Positions 34,217-43,393 of a stretch of DNA of 64,000 bases are shown here, one piece after another (within the stretch, counting starts at the first letter, position 1; the number at the start of each line of letters is the position of its first letter). The notes under the pieces were generated by a model. That model ran no database searches. It was not told the origin of the DNA and saw only the letters and a list, made by a program, of their open reading frames with translations. Source of the stretch: UBA7359 sp964523895 (lineage in GTDB: Bacteria > Pseudomonadota > Gammaproteobacteria > Eutrophobiales > Eutrophobiaceae); the NCBI GenBank assembly GCA_964523895.1, contig CAZGBJ010000006.1, positions 1 through 64,000 of the forward strand, in the 5' to 3' direction. A program made the translations under genes and the position numbers.

Positions 34217-34612
34217 ATGAGTGTAGGAGTATTAATTATTTCGCATGACGGCATAGGAGATTCCTTGCTTGATGCAGTAAATCATATGTTTGAGAACAAG
34301 CCATTAAAGGTAAAGCTTCTTTCGGCAAGCCGAACTTGTGATCCAGACAAATTACACGAAACAGCATGCTCATTACTTGACGGCTTCGATCAAGGTGATG
34401 GCGTGCTTATTTTAACTGATCTAATAGGATCTACACCAAGTAATATTGCCCATCGATTACATAAATGTGCAGTAGTAAATATAGTCACCGGTATAAATTT
34501 ATCTATGTTAATTCGACTGTTTAATTATCCGAACTTGAATCTGGCTGACATGACAGAAAAAGCCTATAGCGGCGGAATTGATGGCATCACCATTAATATT
34601 GGCGAAGCATAA
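34217..34612 (+). CDS. PTS EIIA component, mannose/fructose family
   Basis: A 131-residue EIIA-Man-type domain protein. Active His in VLIISHDGIGDSLLDAV; DGVLILTDLIGSTPSNIAHRL is the second conserved block. There is no fused EIIB and no EIIC/EIID in the window, which suggests a regulatory rather than sugar-transport role. Start chosen at MSVGVLIISHDG immediately after rapZ; the longer frame lies inside rapZ. Confidence 0.93.
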   Translation: MSVGVLIISHDGIGDSLLDAVNHMFENKPLKVKLLSASRTCDPDKLHETACSLLDGFDQGDGVLILTDLIGSTPSNIAHRLHKCAVVNIVTGINLSMLIRLFNYPNLNLADMTEKAYSGGIDGITINIGEA

Positions 34613-34613
34613 A

Positions 34614-34883
34614 ATGAACCACAAAGAAATTACTATAATTAATAAACTGGGCTTACATGCTCGGGCTGCAGCTAAATTTGTTCAGCTTGCATCAGGCTTT
34701 CAAGCTGAAATAAACGTGCGCTCCGGTCATAAAGAAGTTAGTGGCAAAAGCATCATGGGAATAATGATGTTGGCGGCGGGCAAAGGATCAATCATAGAAA
34801 TTAAAACAATCGGCGCTGATGAAGATGAGGCGATGGCTGCATTAGAATCACTAATCAACAATAAGTTTGGTGAAGACGAATGA
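34614..34883 (+). CDS. ptsH: Phosphocarrier protein HPr
   Basis: An 89-residue HPr. The EI-phosphorylated His lies in INKLGLHARAAAKFVQLASGF and the HprK-target Ser lies in VSGKSIMGIMMLAAGKGS. It passes phosphate from EI to PtsN and the EIIA-Man protein encoded just upstream. Start chosen at MNHKEITIINKLG, 1 bp after the EIIA stop; it overlaps the EI gene by 4 bp. It could also be named ptsO (NPr). Confidence 0.95.
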   Translation: MNHKEITIINKLGLHARAAAKFVQLASGFQAEINVRSGHKEVSGKSIMGIMMLAAGKGSIIEIKTIGADEDEAMAALESLINNKFGEDE

Positions 34884-36628
34884 CCATCTCTATTCAAGGT
34901 GTCAGTGTTTCCCGCGGAATAGCAATTGGCCCGGTTCATATCATTCAACACGACCAGCTTGATGTTCATGAATACAGCATACGAAGAACAAAGATTGACA
35001 ATGAACTTTCACGTTTTAATGACGCGATGGCTAATGCGCGCCAGCAATTACGTGCTATACGCGATCATATTCCAGGTTCAGCCTCGGTAGATATTTCTGC
35101 GTTTATAGATACACACTTATTAATGCTCGAAGATAATGCATTAACCGAAGAGCCTAAACGAATTATTAAAGAACGTCTGTGTAATGCAGAGTGGGCACTT
35201 AAGTTACAACGTGATGCATTGGTTAATGTGTTTGATGAAATGCAAGATGCCTATCTCAGTACACGGCGTGACGATGTTGATCATGTCGTAAACCGGATAT
35301 TGCGACTCCTGCTAAAACAAAAACCTTTACTACATGAAACGCTAGACGAACATTTAAAACACCGCGTCATTCTGGCAGATGACTTAACGCCCGCTGATAC
35401 TGTACTAATGCAACATTATGGCATCGCTGCGTTTGCAACAGAATTTGGTGGGCCTACTTCGCATACGGCCATTCTTGCCAGAAGCCTGGGCATCCCGGCT
35501 ATTGTTGGCTTACACAATGCCCGACGCTATATAAAAAATGATGATATCGCTATTATCGATGGCACAACCGGCACCATATTAATTAACCCCGATAAATCCA
35601 TTCAACATTTTTATGATCAGAAACAAAAAGAAGTAAAACGTTATTACTACTCGTTGGCAAAACTTAAAAATGCCCCCGCTGAATCAACTGACGGCGTTGC
35701 TATTGAGCTGATGGCAAATATTGAACTGCCTAAAGATCTAAAAACTTTAAAGGATGTCGGCGCAAAAGGGGTTGGCTTGTACCGAACTGAATTTCTTTAT
35801 ATGAACCGTGAAACACCACCAGATGAAGAAGAACATTTTGAAAGTTACATGGGCGTGCTTAAAACCTTACGTGGTTTACCCTTAACCATTCGCACGCTTG
35901 ACTTAGGCGCTGACAAACAAGTGGACGGCGCCGGAAAACAAACTGGCCCGATGAAATCTAATCCTGCTTTGGGTTTACGTGCCATAAGGTTGTGCCTAAA
36001 AGAACCCGAGCTATTCCGACCACAATTACGCGCCATGTTAAGAGCGTCTGCACATTCGCCAGTACGAATATTGATCCCGATGCTAACCAACGTACAGGAA
36101 ATGCAGCAGGTTCTACAAATGATCGACGATCTAAAAGCAGAACTTGATAATGAATCGATTGAATATGATCCTGATATACAAATTGGCGGCATGATTGAAG
36201 TGCCCGCTGCTGCTGTTTGTGCAGATGTCTTTGCTAAAAAACTGGATTTTCTTTCTATTGGCACGAACGATCTAATCCAATATACCATGGCAATCGATCG
36301 TGTTAATGATGAAGTCAACTACTTGTATGATCCCCTGCACCCGGCTGTACTGCGATTAATTCAGACAACCATAAAAGCCGGGAAAAAGGCAAAGATACCG
36401 GTGGCAATGTGTGGCGAAATGGCAGGCGAAATTGAACACACCCGTTTATTATTGGGTTTAGGCTTAAGAGAATTTAGCGTTCATCCAACATCAATGCTGG
36501 AAATTAAAAAAATTATAAACAGTACAGATATTGGTGAACTGGATAATTTAATAAAACGCATCCTTCATGCATCAAGTGGTGCCGAAATAAAAATGCTGCT
36601 TCAAGAAAACCAGACTGAGACGATTTAA
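34880..36628 (+). CDS. ptsI: PTS enzyme I (phosphoenolpyruvate-protein phosphotransferase)
   Basis: A 582-residue EI. It has an N-terminal HPr-binding helical domain, the phospho-His loop TEFGGPTSHTAILARSLGIPAIVG, and a C-terminal PEP-binding barrel (GVGLYRTEFLYMNRETPPDEEEHFESY, IPMLTNVQEM, DFLSIGTNDLIQYTMAIDR, PVAMCGEMAG). No GAF domain, so it is the PtsI rather than PtsP type. Start overlaps the HPr gene. This is the last gene of a six-gene regulatory PTS run. Confidence 0.96.
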   Translation: MTISIQGVSVSRGIAIGPVHIIQHDQLDVHEYSIRRTKIDNELSRFNDAMANARQQLRAIRDHIPGSASVDISAFIDTHLLMLEDNALTEEPKRIIKERLCNAEWALKLQRDALVNVFDEMQDAYLSTRRDDVDHVVNRILRLLLKQKPLLHETLDEHLKHRVILADDLTPADTVLMQHYGIAAFATEFGGPTSHTAILARSLGIPAIVGLHNARRYIKNDDIAIIDGTTGTILINPDKSIQHFYDQKQKEVKRYYYSLAKLKNAPAESTDGVAIELMANIELPKDLKTLKDVGAKGVGLYRTEFLYMNRETPPDEEEHFESYMGVLKTLRGLPLTIRTLDLGADKQVDGAGKQTGPMKSNPALGLRAIRLCLKEPELFRPQLRAMLRASAHSPVRILIPMLTNVQEMQQVLQMIDDLKAELDNESIEYDPDIQIGGMIEVPAAAVCADVFAKKLDFLSIGTNDLIQYTMAIDRVNDEVNYLYDPLHPAVLRLIQTTIKAGKKAKIPVAMCGEMAGEIEHTRLLLGLGLREFSVHPTSMLEIKKIINSTDIGELDNLIKRILHASSGAEIKMLLQENQTETI

Positions 36629-36706
36629 TACTGTTTCACAATTCTTATGTTCTCATACAGTTTTAGCATTGCACGGCTAGCACTGATAAACTCTATTCCA
36701 TAAGTA

Positions 36707-36865
36707 ATACCCAAGATACTTAAAAATGCAGGTTTATAGCACATCTGTTTTCAACCAGAACAGCGTTGCTCCTCCTTACAGGGAGTGGCCATGTGCGTCG
36801 TCTCGCCTTGTTCTGAATAAAAACAGGCGCACTCTATTCCCTCCATTTCTAAGTATCTTGGATAT
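36707..36865. mobile_element. Second MITE-type foldback element, before mgtE
   Basis: A 159-bp non-coding palindrome unrelated to copies A-C. The terminal repeats CCCAAGATACTTAAAAATG and CATTTCTAAGTATCTTGG pair over about 22 bp with two mismatches. Further in, CTGTTTTCAACCAGAACA pairs with TGTTCTGAATAAAAACAG. It ends 13 bp before the mgtE ATG, so the mgtE leader is largely this element. A single copy is present here. Confidence 0.75.
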
Positions 36866-36878
36866 ATAGGTACTAATT

Positions 36879-38237
36879 ATGGACGAGAAGGTCACGCAAG
36901 AAGAAATCAAAACGTCAGCTGTCGACTCATTACATGAGGCGCTCAGTCAAGACGCTATCGATCTTGCTCGCGATATTATTGCTACGCTTCACCCTTCTGA
37001 AATTGCTGATGTTATCGAACGCATTCCCGGGCGCGATCGCAATATTGTTTGGGAATTAATTGATACCGAACTCGAAGGCGAAGTTCTTTCGCACATGCAA
37101 GACGCGGTTAGAACAGAGTTTCTTGAACATCTCCATCCACATGAAGTTGCTGATGCGACAAAAGATTTAGCAGCGGATGATGTCGCCGATATCTTACAAG
37201 ATTTGCCTGAAGAAGTTGCCGACACCGTTCTGCGTTCCATGGATGAACAAAACCGCGAACGACTTTCATCTGTATTAACTTACCCGGAAGATACTGCCGG
37301 CGGCTTAATGAACATCGATGTTGTTTCCGTACGCGCCGATGTTTCGCTGGATGCCGTTGCTCGCTATTTGCGTTTAATGGGAGAGATACCTGAAAAGACA
37401 GACAATCTTATGGTTGTCGACCGTGACAATCATTACCTCGGTGTTCTTGCATTAACTGAATTATTAGTGCGAGATCCGGAAACATCCGTCGGCGAATGGA
37501 TGGAAGAAGAGTCTTTCCTGTCTGTAAATACGCCCACTACCGAAGTTGCCAAACTATTTGAGCAAAGAGATTTACTTTCTGCAGCTGTCGTTGATGAAGA
37601 AAACCATTTACTTGGACGTATTACTATTGATGATGTTGTCGATGTAATCCAGGAAGAAGCCGAACATGTTGTAAGAAGCATGGCCGGCCTGGGTGATGAC
37701 GACATGTTTTCTCCGGTTATCGCCAGTACAAAACGTCGGGCAATATGGTTAGGTATAAATTTAATGACTGCCTTTTTGGCTGCCTGGGTTATTGGTCGCT
37801 TTGAAAACACCATACAAGAGCTTGTTGCACTGGCAGTGCTTATGCCTGTTGTTGCCGGCATGGGCGGTATCGCGGGGAGTCAAACATTGACGATTGCAAT
37901 AAGAGGTATCGCACTAGGACAAATCAGCAAAACGAATATCAAACCTTTAATCATAAAAGAACTTTCTGTCGGCATACTCAACGGCATCGTTTGGTCATGT
38001 ATAGTCGCAGGTATTGTTATTGCCTGGTTTGATAGTACCTTCCTCGGTTTGGTAATAGGCATATCAATGATCATCAACCTGATAATAGCGGCACTAGCGG
38101 GCGCAACCATACCAATGATATTGAAACGTTATGGCATCGATCCTGCCATTGCCGGTGGCGTGATATTAACTACCGTTACTGATGTAGTTGGGTTTATGAC
38201 GTTTTTGGGATTAGCGACTATCTTTCTGGTTACTTAA
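36879..38237 (+). CDS. mgtE: Magnesium transporter MgtE
   Basis: A 452-residue channel. It has an N-terminal superhelical domain (LHPSEIADVIERIPGRDRNIVWELI and repeats), two CBS domains (about 138-260) that sense cytosolic Mg, a connecting helix and five TM helices with MPVVAGMGGIAGSQTLTIAIRGIALG, the pore signature. Length is normal. No clear Shine-Dalgarno; the leader is a MITE. No M-box-type riboswitch was seen. Confidence 0.95.
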   Translation: MDEKVTQEEIKTSAVDSLHEALSQDAIDLARDIIATLHPSEIADVIERIPGRDRNIVWELIDTELEGEVLSHMQDAVRTEFLEHLHPHEVADATKDLAADDVADILQDLPEEVADTVLRSMDEQNRERLSSVLTYPEDTAGGLMNIDVVSVRADVSLDAVARYLRLMGEIPEKTDNLMVVDRDNHYLGVLALTELLVRDPETSVGEWMEEESFLSVNTPTTEVAKLFEQRDLLSAAVVDEENHLLGRITIDDVVDVIQEEAEHVVRSMAGLGDDDMFSPVIASTKRRAIWLGINLMTAFLAAWVIGRFENTIQELVALAVLMPVVAGMGGIAGSQTLTIAIRGIALGQISKTNIKPLIIKELSVGILNGIVWSCIVAGIVIAWFDSTFLGLVIGISMIINLIIAALAGATIPMILKRYGIDPAIAGGVILTTVTDVVGFMTFLGLATIFLVT

Positions 38238-38450
38238 ATATCTTTAAGTAACAATATTTTTTAAGTTTGCTTTTCGTCTTCACGGCGGAAGACAACCGCA
38301 AAGTAGACACTGTAGATAAATCGCCAGTATAATAAAATTATCACATATCTAATTGAAACAAGGAGAATTTTCCCAGTGTTGCCTATTAAAATATATAGTC
38401 TATTACCAGACACCATATTCCATAACGCTTAGTTAAGTTTACATAGAACT

Positions 38451-38798
38451 ATGGGCGGAACACTAATATTCCTCGGCTGCTTCTTGTGGTTTGCTATGGC
38501 CTTTAATGGGGGTATTGGTGAGGTCTTCGTAAATTACTCGGCATTTGCGAGCGGACTATTTATGGTAATGGCTGGAATAATACTAATTGCGAAAGGTGGT
38601 GCTATTTACGGTCGAGTATTCGCAGCGCTCGCTCTTCTGAGTTATTGCGCTGTTATTTGGCAGCGGTTTAATTTCGATTTTGGTACAGATTGGGTTGGTT
38701 TTGCGTTTGATGGCATTTATGTGGTTTGTATGATTGCCGTAATCGTGCGAAGTAAACCTAACAAATCACCCCAGCCGACCGCCTCCGGCGACGGCTGA
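38451..38798 (+). CDS. Small hydrophobic protein in a possible lone integron cassette
   Basis: A 115-residue protein with three to four hydrophobic segments (about 3-20, 25-48, 52-70, 80-100) and a polar end SKPNKSPQPTASGDG. This tail is encoded by a hairpin resembling an attC arm. It has no recognised domain. The ATG has no good Shine-Dalgarno. A GTTAAGT motif at 38432 fits the GTTRRRY cassette core just upstream, so the gene may be an isolated cassette inserted outside the array. It could also be an ordinary small membrane protein. Confidence 0.6.
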   Translation: MGGTLIFLGCFLWFAMAFNGGIGEVFVNYSAFASGLFMVMAGIILIAKGGAIYGRVFAALALLSYCAVIWQRFNFDFGTDWVGFAFDGIYVVCMIAVIVRSKPNKSPQPTASGDG

Positions 38799-38813
38799 GT
38801 TCAAACGTTACAA
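38756..38813 (+). repeat. attC-like site, degenerate
   Basis: The R''-like box ACCTAAC (fits RYYYAAC) and the R'-like GTTACAA (poor fit) flank an imperfect palindrome with stem CAGCCG...CGGCTG and inner CGCC-TCC-GGCG. The coding end of the gene above lies in its left arm, as in cassettes 2 and 6. The 58-bp size is right for attC. It may be a decayed site or a coincidental hairpin. Confidence 0.45.
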
Positions 38814-39215
38814 TTTAGAAATATCTCTTAAATAAAACTTTAAATACTTCTTTTCAAAATTCTCTAAATTCCATTCCTTTTCACTCAAATAATTTTTATA
38901 TTCATCTTTAGTCACATAAACAAATGCCTGTTTAACTTCATTGTTGAGTTGCACTTCTAATAAACAGCGTTCGTACATAATGTCTTCAAATTGATCAAGA
39001 CAACTTAATGCTTCCTCATCAACATCTTGATAAAGCATGCCATCAACTGAACAAGCTTTATTTTTAACGATACCGGGGAAGGTTCTATTTTTAAATTTGA
39101 AACGTTGATAACCCGCTAAGCTTGCGGGCATGGACTTAAGATCTTTGCCGATAACGGATTGCATAACGGCAGGAAATTGTAACGTTCCATATGTGAATAC
39201 GGAGAACGTTGCCAT
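38808..39215 (-). CDS. Gamma-glutamylcyclotransferase-like (AIG2/GGCT) protein
   Basis: A 135-residue protein with the GGCT fold signature FSVFTYGTLQFPAVMQSVIG and a central CLDQFEDIMYERCLLEV whose Glu is a candidate catalytic acid. Family members cyclise gamma-glutamyl dipeptides or gamma-glutamylamines to 5-oxoproline; the substrate here is not predictable. It is convergent with the 38451 gene, and its stop codon overlaps the attC-like R' box. Confidence 0.85.
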   Translation of the reverse strand: MATFSVFTYGTLQFPAVMQSVIGKDLKSMPASLAGYQRFKFKNRTFPGIVKNKACSVDGMLYQDVDEEALSCLDQFEDIMYERCLLEVQLNNEVKQAFVYVTKDEYKNYLSEKEWNLENFEKKYLKFYLRDISKL

Positions 39216-39246
39216 TAAAAACTAAAGTATTGGACTTATTCGCTTT

Positions 39247-39588
39247 TTACCAGCGATATAAAATCCACTGCGGCACAATGACTTGATCCAGTTCGTGTCT
39301 TCTGCTGCCAAAATTTCCATCACCATTATTATCGATTAAATAATAAGAGGGTCCTATCGCTGGCGTAACTTTTACCATATAAAGCGCGCCGTTAACCCGA
39401 TATTCCTCGATAACGGCATCCTCTTTATGAACGATGGTCACCACGGGCTCAATATTTTCACCGGTTTCCAACGGATCGGGTAATTCGGGAGGTTCGGGAA
39501 CCGGCTCTAATCCACCCGGGTTGGTATTGCCTGCCATTAACGCTGTTGATGCGAAAAGCAGTCCTAATATGATTAATAGCCTTTTCAT
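39247..39588 (-). CDS. DUF2782 family exported protein
   Basis: A 113-residue protein with a signal peptide (MKRLLIILGLLFASTALMA), a Pro/Glu-rich stretch (GGLEPVPEPPELPDPL) and a C-terminal domain EPVVTIVHKEDAVIEEYRVNGALYMVKVTPAIGPSYYLIDNNGDG. This is DUF2782, which typically sits beside polA in gammaproteobacteria, as here (divergent, about 170 bp away). Function unknown. Start chosen at the ATG that begins the signal peptide; an earlier in-frame start is at 39636. Confidence 0.85.
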   Translation of the reverse strand: MKRLLIILGLLFASTALMAGNTNPGGLEPVPEPPELPDPLETGENIEPVVTIVHKEDAVIEEYRVNGALYMVKVTPAIGPSYYLIDNNGDGNFGSRRHELDQVIVPQWILYRW

Positions 39589-39761
39589 GCTGTCTTGTCC
39601 TATAAGCTTATTATTGTGTGTTGCTACTCTATTCACACTTTACCACCACAATTTGCATAGATGAAGCGGATCAACCTTAAGGAGCTAAAAGTCTGAGATT
39701 TTTTAATGAAGCTGTCATAATTTAGCTACATAAATTCTTAAATATTACCCAAAAACGTCCT

Positions 39762-42518
39762 ATGACTGAACACACCATGGTGCTGGTTGACGGCTCCTAT
39801 TATCTGTTTCGCGCCTATCACGCTATACGAGATTTAAGTAACGCAAAAGGAGAGCCATCCGGCGCAATCTATGGCGTTATTAATATGGTACAGAAACATT
39901 TAACCGAGGGTGGGCCCGATTATTTCGCTATTGTTTTTGATGCCAAAGGTAAAACCTTCCGTAACGATTTATACAAGGAATATAAAGCCAACAGACCGCC
40001 GATGCCGGATGATCTGGTAACGCAAATTCAGCCGTTACACGATTTAATTCGTGCTCTGGGCATTCCCTTGATTATGATCGAAGGCGTTGAGGCTGACGAT
40101 GTTATTGCAACTCTGGCCAGACAAGCGGCAAATAAAAATATCAAAACAATTGTGTCGACAGGCGATAAAGATTTAGCGCAGATGGTGAATGATCGTATCC
40201 ATCTGATTAATACCATGAGTAACACTTACTTTGACCATGATGGCGTCGTAGAAAAATATGGCGTACCGCCGGAGCGAATCATTGATTACCTGACGCTAAT
40301 GGGCGATAACGCTGATAACGTGCCTGGCGTTCCTAAAGTTGGACCAAAAACAGCAGTAAAATGGTTAAACGAATACGGAACGCTGGATGATATTATTGCT
40401 CGCGCTGATGAAATCAAAGGCAAGGTTGGAGAAAACTTACGCGAATTTCTTCCGCAATTAGCCTTGAGCAAAGAATTGGTCACGCTTAAATACGATGTCG
40501 AGCTCGATTGCACACCTGAAGAATTAATAATTGGTGAATCTGATAATGCGTCATTAAGAAAAATTTATACTTATTGGAATTTTCGCAGTTGGTTATCTGC
40601 ACTCGACGACGAAGAGGAAGACAACGAAGATAGTTATGAAGAAACTGACGAAAACGAAGAAGCAATAAACGAAGATTCTTCTGATTTAGTTGAAGCAGAA
40701 GCAGCGTCTGATTCTGACTACGAAACAATATTAACAAACGAACATTTAGACGAATGGATTGCCAGACTTGAAGGGACAGATTTAATCTCCATTGATACTG
40801 AAACAACCAGTCTCGATTATATGAAAGCGGAGATTGTCGGTATTTCCTTTGCCGTTTCTGAAAACAGTGCCGCTTATGTGCCGCTACAACATGATTATGC
40901 TGGTGCACCAGAGCAACTTTCTCTGGCATCAACACTGGAAAAATTAAAGCCCCTCCTCGAAGATGAGAATAAACACAAGATTGGTCAAAATCTAAAATAC
41001 GATCTGGAAGTGTTTGCCAACTATCAAATTAAGCTACGTGGCATCGAGCATGACACCATGCTCGCATCCTATATTGTCAACAGCACCGCTAATCGACATG
41101 ACATGGATACGCTCGCACTAACTTACCTCGGCGTAGAAACAATTCATTATGAAGATGTAGCTGGCAAGGGCGCCAAACAAATTCCCTTCAGTCAGGTAAG
41201 CATTGAAGTAGCGGCGCCTTATGCTGCCGAAGATGCCGATATTGTATTGAAACTGCATCGCGTTTTATCAACAGAGCTTAAAAAGCACACAACGCTGGAA
41301 CAAGTCTATAAAACAATTGAAATGCCACTATTAACCGTGCTCGCGCGAATTGAACGTAACGGTGTTGTTATTGATGCAGATATGTTGATGCAACAGGGCC
41401 TTGAATTAAAAGCACGTATGCAAGAGATTGAAATGGAAGCGCACGACCTCGCTGGAGAAACATTTAACATAAGCTCACCAAAACAAATTCAATCTATCTT
41501 GTATGAAAAAATGGATTTACCGGTGCTTGCAAAAACACCAAAAGGACAACCTTCTACTGCTGAGTCAGTGTTACAAGAATTAGCCGAAGACTATAAGTTG
41601 CCTAAATTGATTCTGGAATACCGCAGCGTCAGCAAACTTCGCTCAACTTACACCGAAAAATTACCGTTAATGATCAATCCTGAAACGGGTCGCGTTCATA
41701 CCTCATATCATCAGGCTGTGGCAGCAACCGGACGCTTGTCATCATCTAACCCAAACCTGCAAAACATTCCTATTCGCACAGCGGAAGGCAGAAGAATACG
41801 ACTGGCGTTTATTGCGCCCAAAGGCTACACCCTGGTTGCGGCGGATTATTCTCAAATTGAATTACGTATCATGGCACACCTTTCTGGCGATAAAAGTTTA
41901 TTAGATGCGTTTGATAAAGGATTGGATGTTCACAGAGCAACCGCCGCCGAAGTTTTTTCTGTTTCTATTGATGACGTTAATAATGATCAACGCCGAGCGG
42001 CCAAAGCCATCAATTTTGGTTTAATTTATGGCATGTCTGCCTTCGGACTAGCTAAACAACTGGGTATCGCGCGTGGCGAAGCGAAGGAATACATCGAACT
42101 TTATTTTAGCCGCTATCCTGACGTTAAAATGTTCATGGATAAAACGCGGGAAAAGGCGAAAGAAGATGGCTTTGTTGAAACGGTATACCACCGGCGCTTA
42201 TATCTGCCAGAAATAAATGCGCGTAATGCTGCCCGACGACAATACGCTGAGCGCACCGCAATCAATGCGCCCATGCAGGGAACAGCAGCAGACATCATTA
42301 AGCTGGCCATGGTTGATATTGATGACTGGTTACAAAAATCAAAAATTGACGCGAAAATGATCATGCAAGTACACGATGAACTTGTTTTTGAAGCAGCGAC
42401 CGATCAACTAGACGAGTTTATTAAAGAAATAGATGCGCGCATGTCCGACAACAATCAACTTAGCGTGCCGCTTGTCGTTGATATCGGACATGGCAACAAC
42501 TGGGACGAAGCACACTAG
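39762..42518 (+). CDS. polA: DNA polymerase I
   Basis: A 918-residue polymerase for gap filling and Okazaki primer removal. It has an N-terminal 5'-3' exonuclease (VDGSYYLFRAYHA, GVEADDVIATLA, TGDKDLAQMV, GDNADNVPGVPKVGPKTA), an acidic linker (about 286-320), an intact 3'-5' proofreading domain with DTETTSLDYM, and the polymerase domain with motif A (LVAADYSQIELRIMAHLSGD), O-helix RRAAKAINFGLIYGMS and motif C (MIMQVHDELVFE). The proofreading Asp-x-Glu is present, so all three activities should be retained. Confidence 0.97.
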   Translation: MTEHTMVLVDGSYYLFRAYHAIRDLSNAKGEPSGAIYGVINMVQKHLTEGGPDYFAIVFDAKGKTFRNDLYKEYKANRPPMPDDLVTQIQPLHDLIRALGIPLIMIEGVEADDVIATLARQAANKNIKTIVSTGDKDLAQMVNDRIHLINTMSNTYFDHDGVVEKYGVPPERIIDYLTLMGDNADNVPGVPKVGPKTAVKWLNEYGTLDDIIARADEIKGKVGENLREFLPQLALSKELVTLKYDVELDCTPEELIIGESDNASLRKIYTYWNFRSWLSALDDEEEDNEDSYEETDENEEAINEDSSDLVEAEAASDSDYETILTNEHLDEWIARLEGTDLISIDTETTSLDYMKAEIVGISFAVSENSAAYVPLQHDYAGAPEQLSLASTLEKLKPLLEDENKHKIGQNLKYDLEVFANYQIKLRGIEHDTMLASYIVNSTANRHDMDTLALTYLGVETIHYEDVAGKGAKQIPFSQVSIEVAAPYAAEDADIVLKLHRVLSTELKKHTTLEQVYKTIEMPLLTVLARIERNGVVIDADMLMQQGLELKARMQEIEMEAHDLAGETFNISSPKQIQSILYEKMDLPVLAKTPKGQPSTAESVLQELAEDYKLPKLILEYRSVSKLRSTYTEKLPLMINPETGRVHTSYHQAVAATGRLSSSNPNLQNIPIRTAEGRRIRLAFIAPKGYTLVAADYSQIELRIMAHLSGDKSLLDAFDKGLDVHRATAAEVFSVSIDDVNNDQRRAAKAINFGLIYGMSAFGLAKQLGIARGEAKEYIELYFSRYPDVKMFMDKTREKAKEDGFVETVYHRRLYLPEINARNAARRQYAERTAINAPMQGTAADIIKLAMVDIDDWLQKSKIDAKMIMQVHDELVFEAATDQLDEFIKEIDARMSDNNQLSVPLVVDIGHGNNWDEAH

Positions 42519-42643
42519 CTATAATTTCGACTATGAGATTACTAATGATGTGCTAAAATATTGGCAGGACAAAGAATTTTATAAAAATAATTGGATAAAG
42601 TACTTTTCAAACAACTCATCGATATTCATCGAGCTAATAAACC

Positions 42644-43393
42644 ATGTTAATTATTCCTGCAATCGACATTAAAGACGGCAAGTGCGTTCGCCTGAAACAA
42701 GGGCAAATGGACAAAGAAACCATTTATTCGGATGACCCGGTCGTAATGGCCGACAAATGGGTTAAAGCCGGAGCTAAACGACTACATATCGTTGATTTGG
42801 ATGGTGCAGTCAGAGGCACGCCAAGCAACGCCGATGTTATTCACAGCATTGTTGAAGCATTTCCAGATATCCCGTTACAGGTTGGCGGCGGCATTCGTGA
42901 CGAAGACGTTATACAAACCTATCTTGATATTGGTGTTTCTTACGTCATTATCGGAACTCGCGCGGTAACGACGCCGCATTTTGTTTCTGATGTTTGTCTC
43001 GAATTTCCCGGACATATTATTGTTGGTCTGGATGCCAAGAACGGAAAACTGGCGACCGATGGCTGGTCAAAATTATCACACCACGATGCAGCTGACATGG
43101 CACATCGCTTTGAAGATGACGGCGTTGCCGCTATTATTTTTACCGACATTGGCCGTGACGGAATGATGAATAGTGTTAACGTTGAAGCGACCGTAGAAAT
43201 TTGCCAAAACATTACCATTCCTGTTATTGCTTCCGGCGGCATCAGCAATCTTGATGATATCCGAGCCTTATGTGAAGCAGGCGAGGAAGGTATTTTCGGC
43301 GCGATCACGGGTCGCGCTATTTATGAAGGCACGCTCGATCTAGCTGAAGCACAAAAATTAGCAGACGATATTTGCACCTATAAGGAAGATTAA
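42644..43393 (+). CDS. hisA: Phosphoribosylformimino-5-aminoimidazole carboxamide ribotide isomerase HisA
   Basis: A 249-residue (beta/alpha)8 isomerase of histidine synthesis. MLIIPAIDIKDGKCVRLKQGQ carries the first catalytic Asp. QVGGGIRDEDVI and IFTDIGRDGMMNSVNVE hold phosphate-binding loops and the second Asp. It overlaps hisF by one base (TAATG). Earlier his genes (hisGDCBH) are not in the window. Confidence 0.96.
   Translation: MLIIPAIDIKDGKCVRLKQGQMDKETIYSDDPVVMADKWVKAGAKRLHIVDLDGAVRGTPSNADVIHSIVEAFPDIPLQVGGGIRDEDVIQTYLDIGVSYVIIGTRAVTTPHFVSDVCLEFPGHIIVGLDAKNGKLATDGWSKLSHHDAADMAHRFEDDGVAAIIFTDIGRDGMMNSVNVEATVEICQNITIPVIASGGISNLDDIRALCEAGEEGIFGAITGRAIYEGTLDLAEAQKLADDICTYKED

Noticed and set aside
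36629..36878. Mg-sensing riboswitch before mgtE
   Set aside because: The region is occupied by a symmetrical foldback element with terminal repeats, which explains the structure better.
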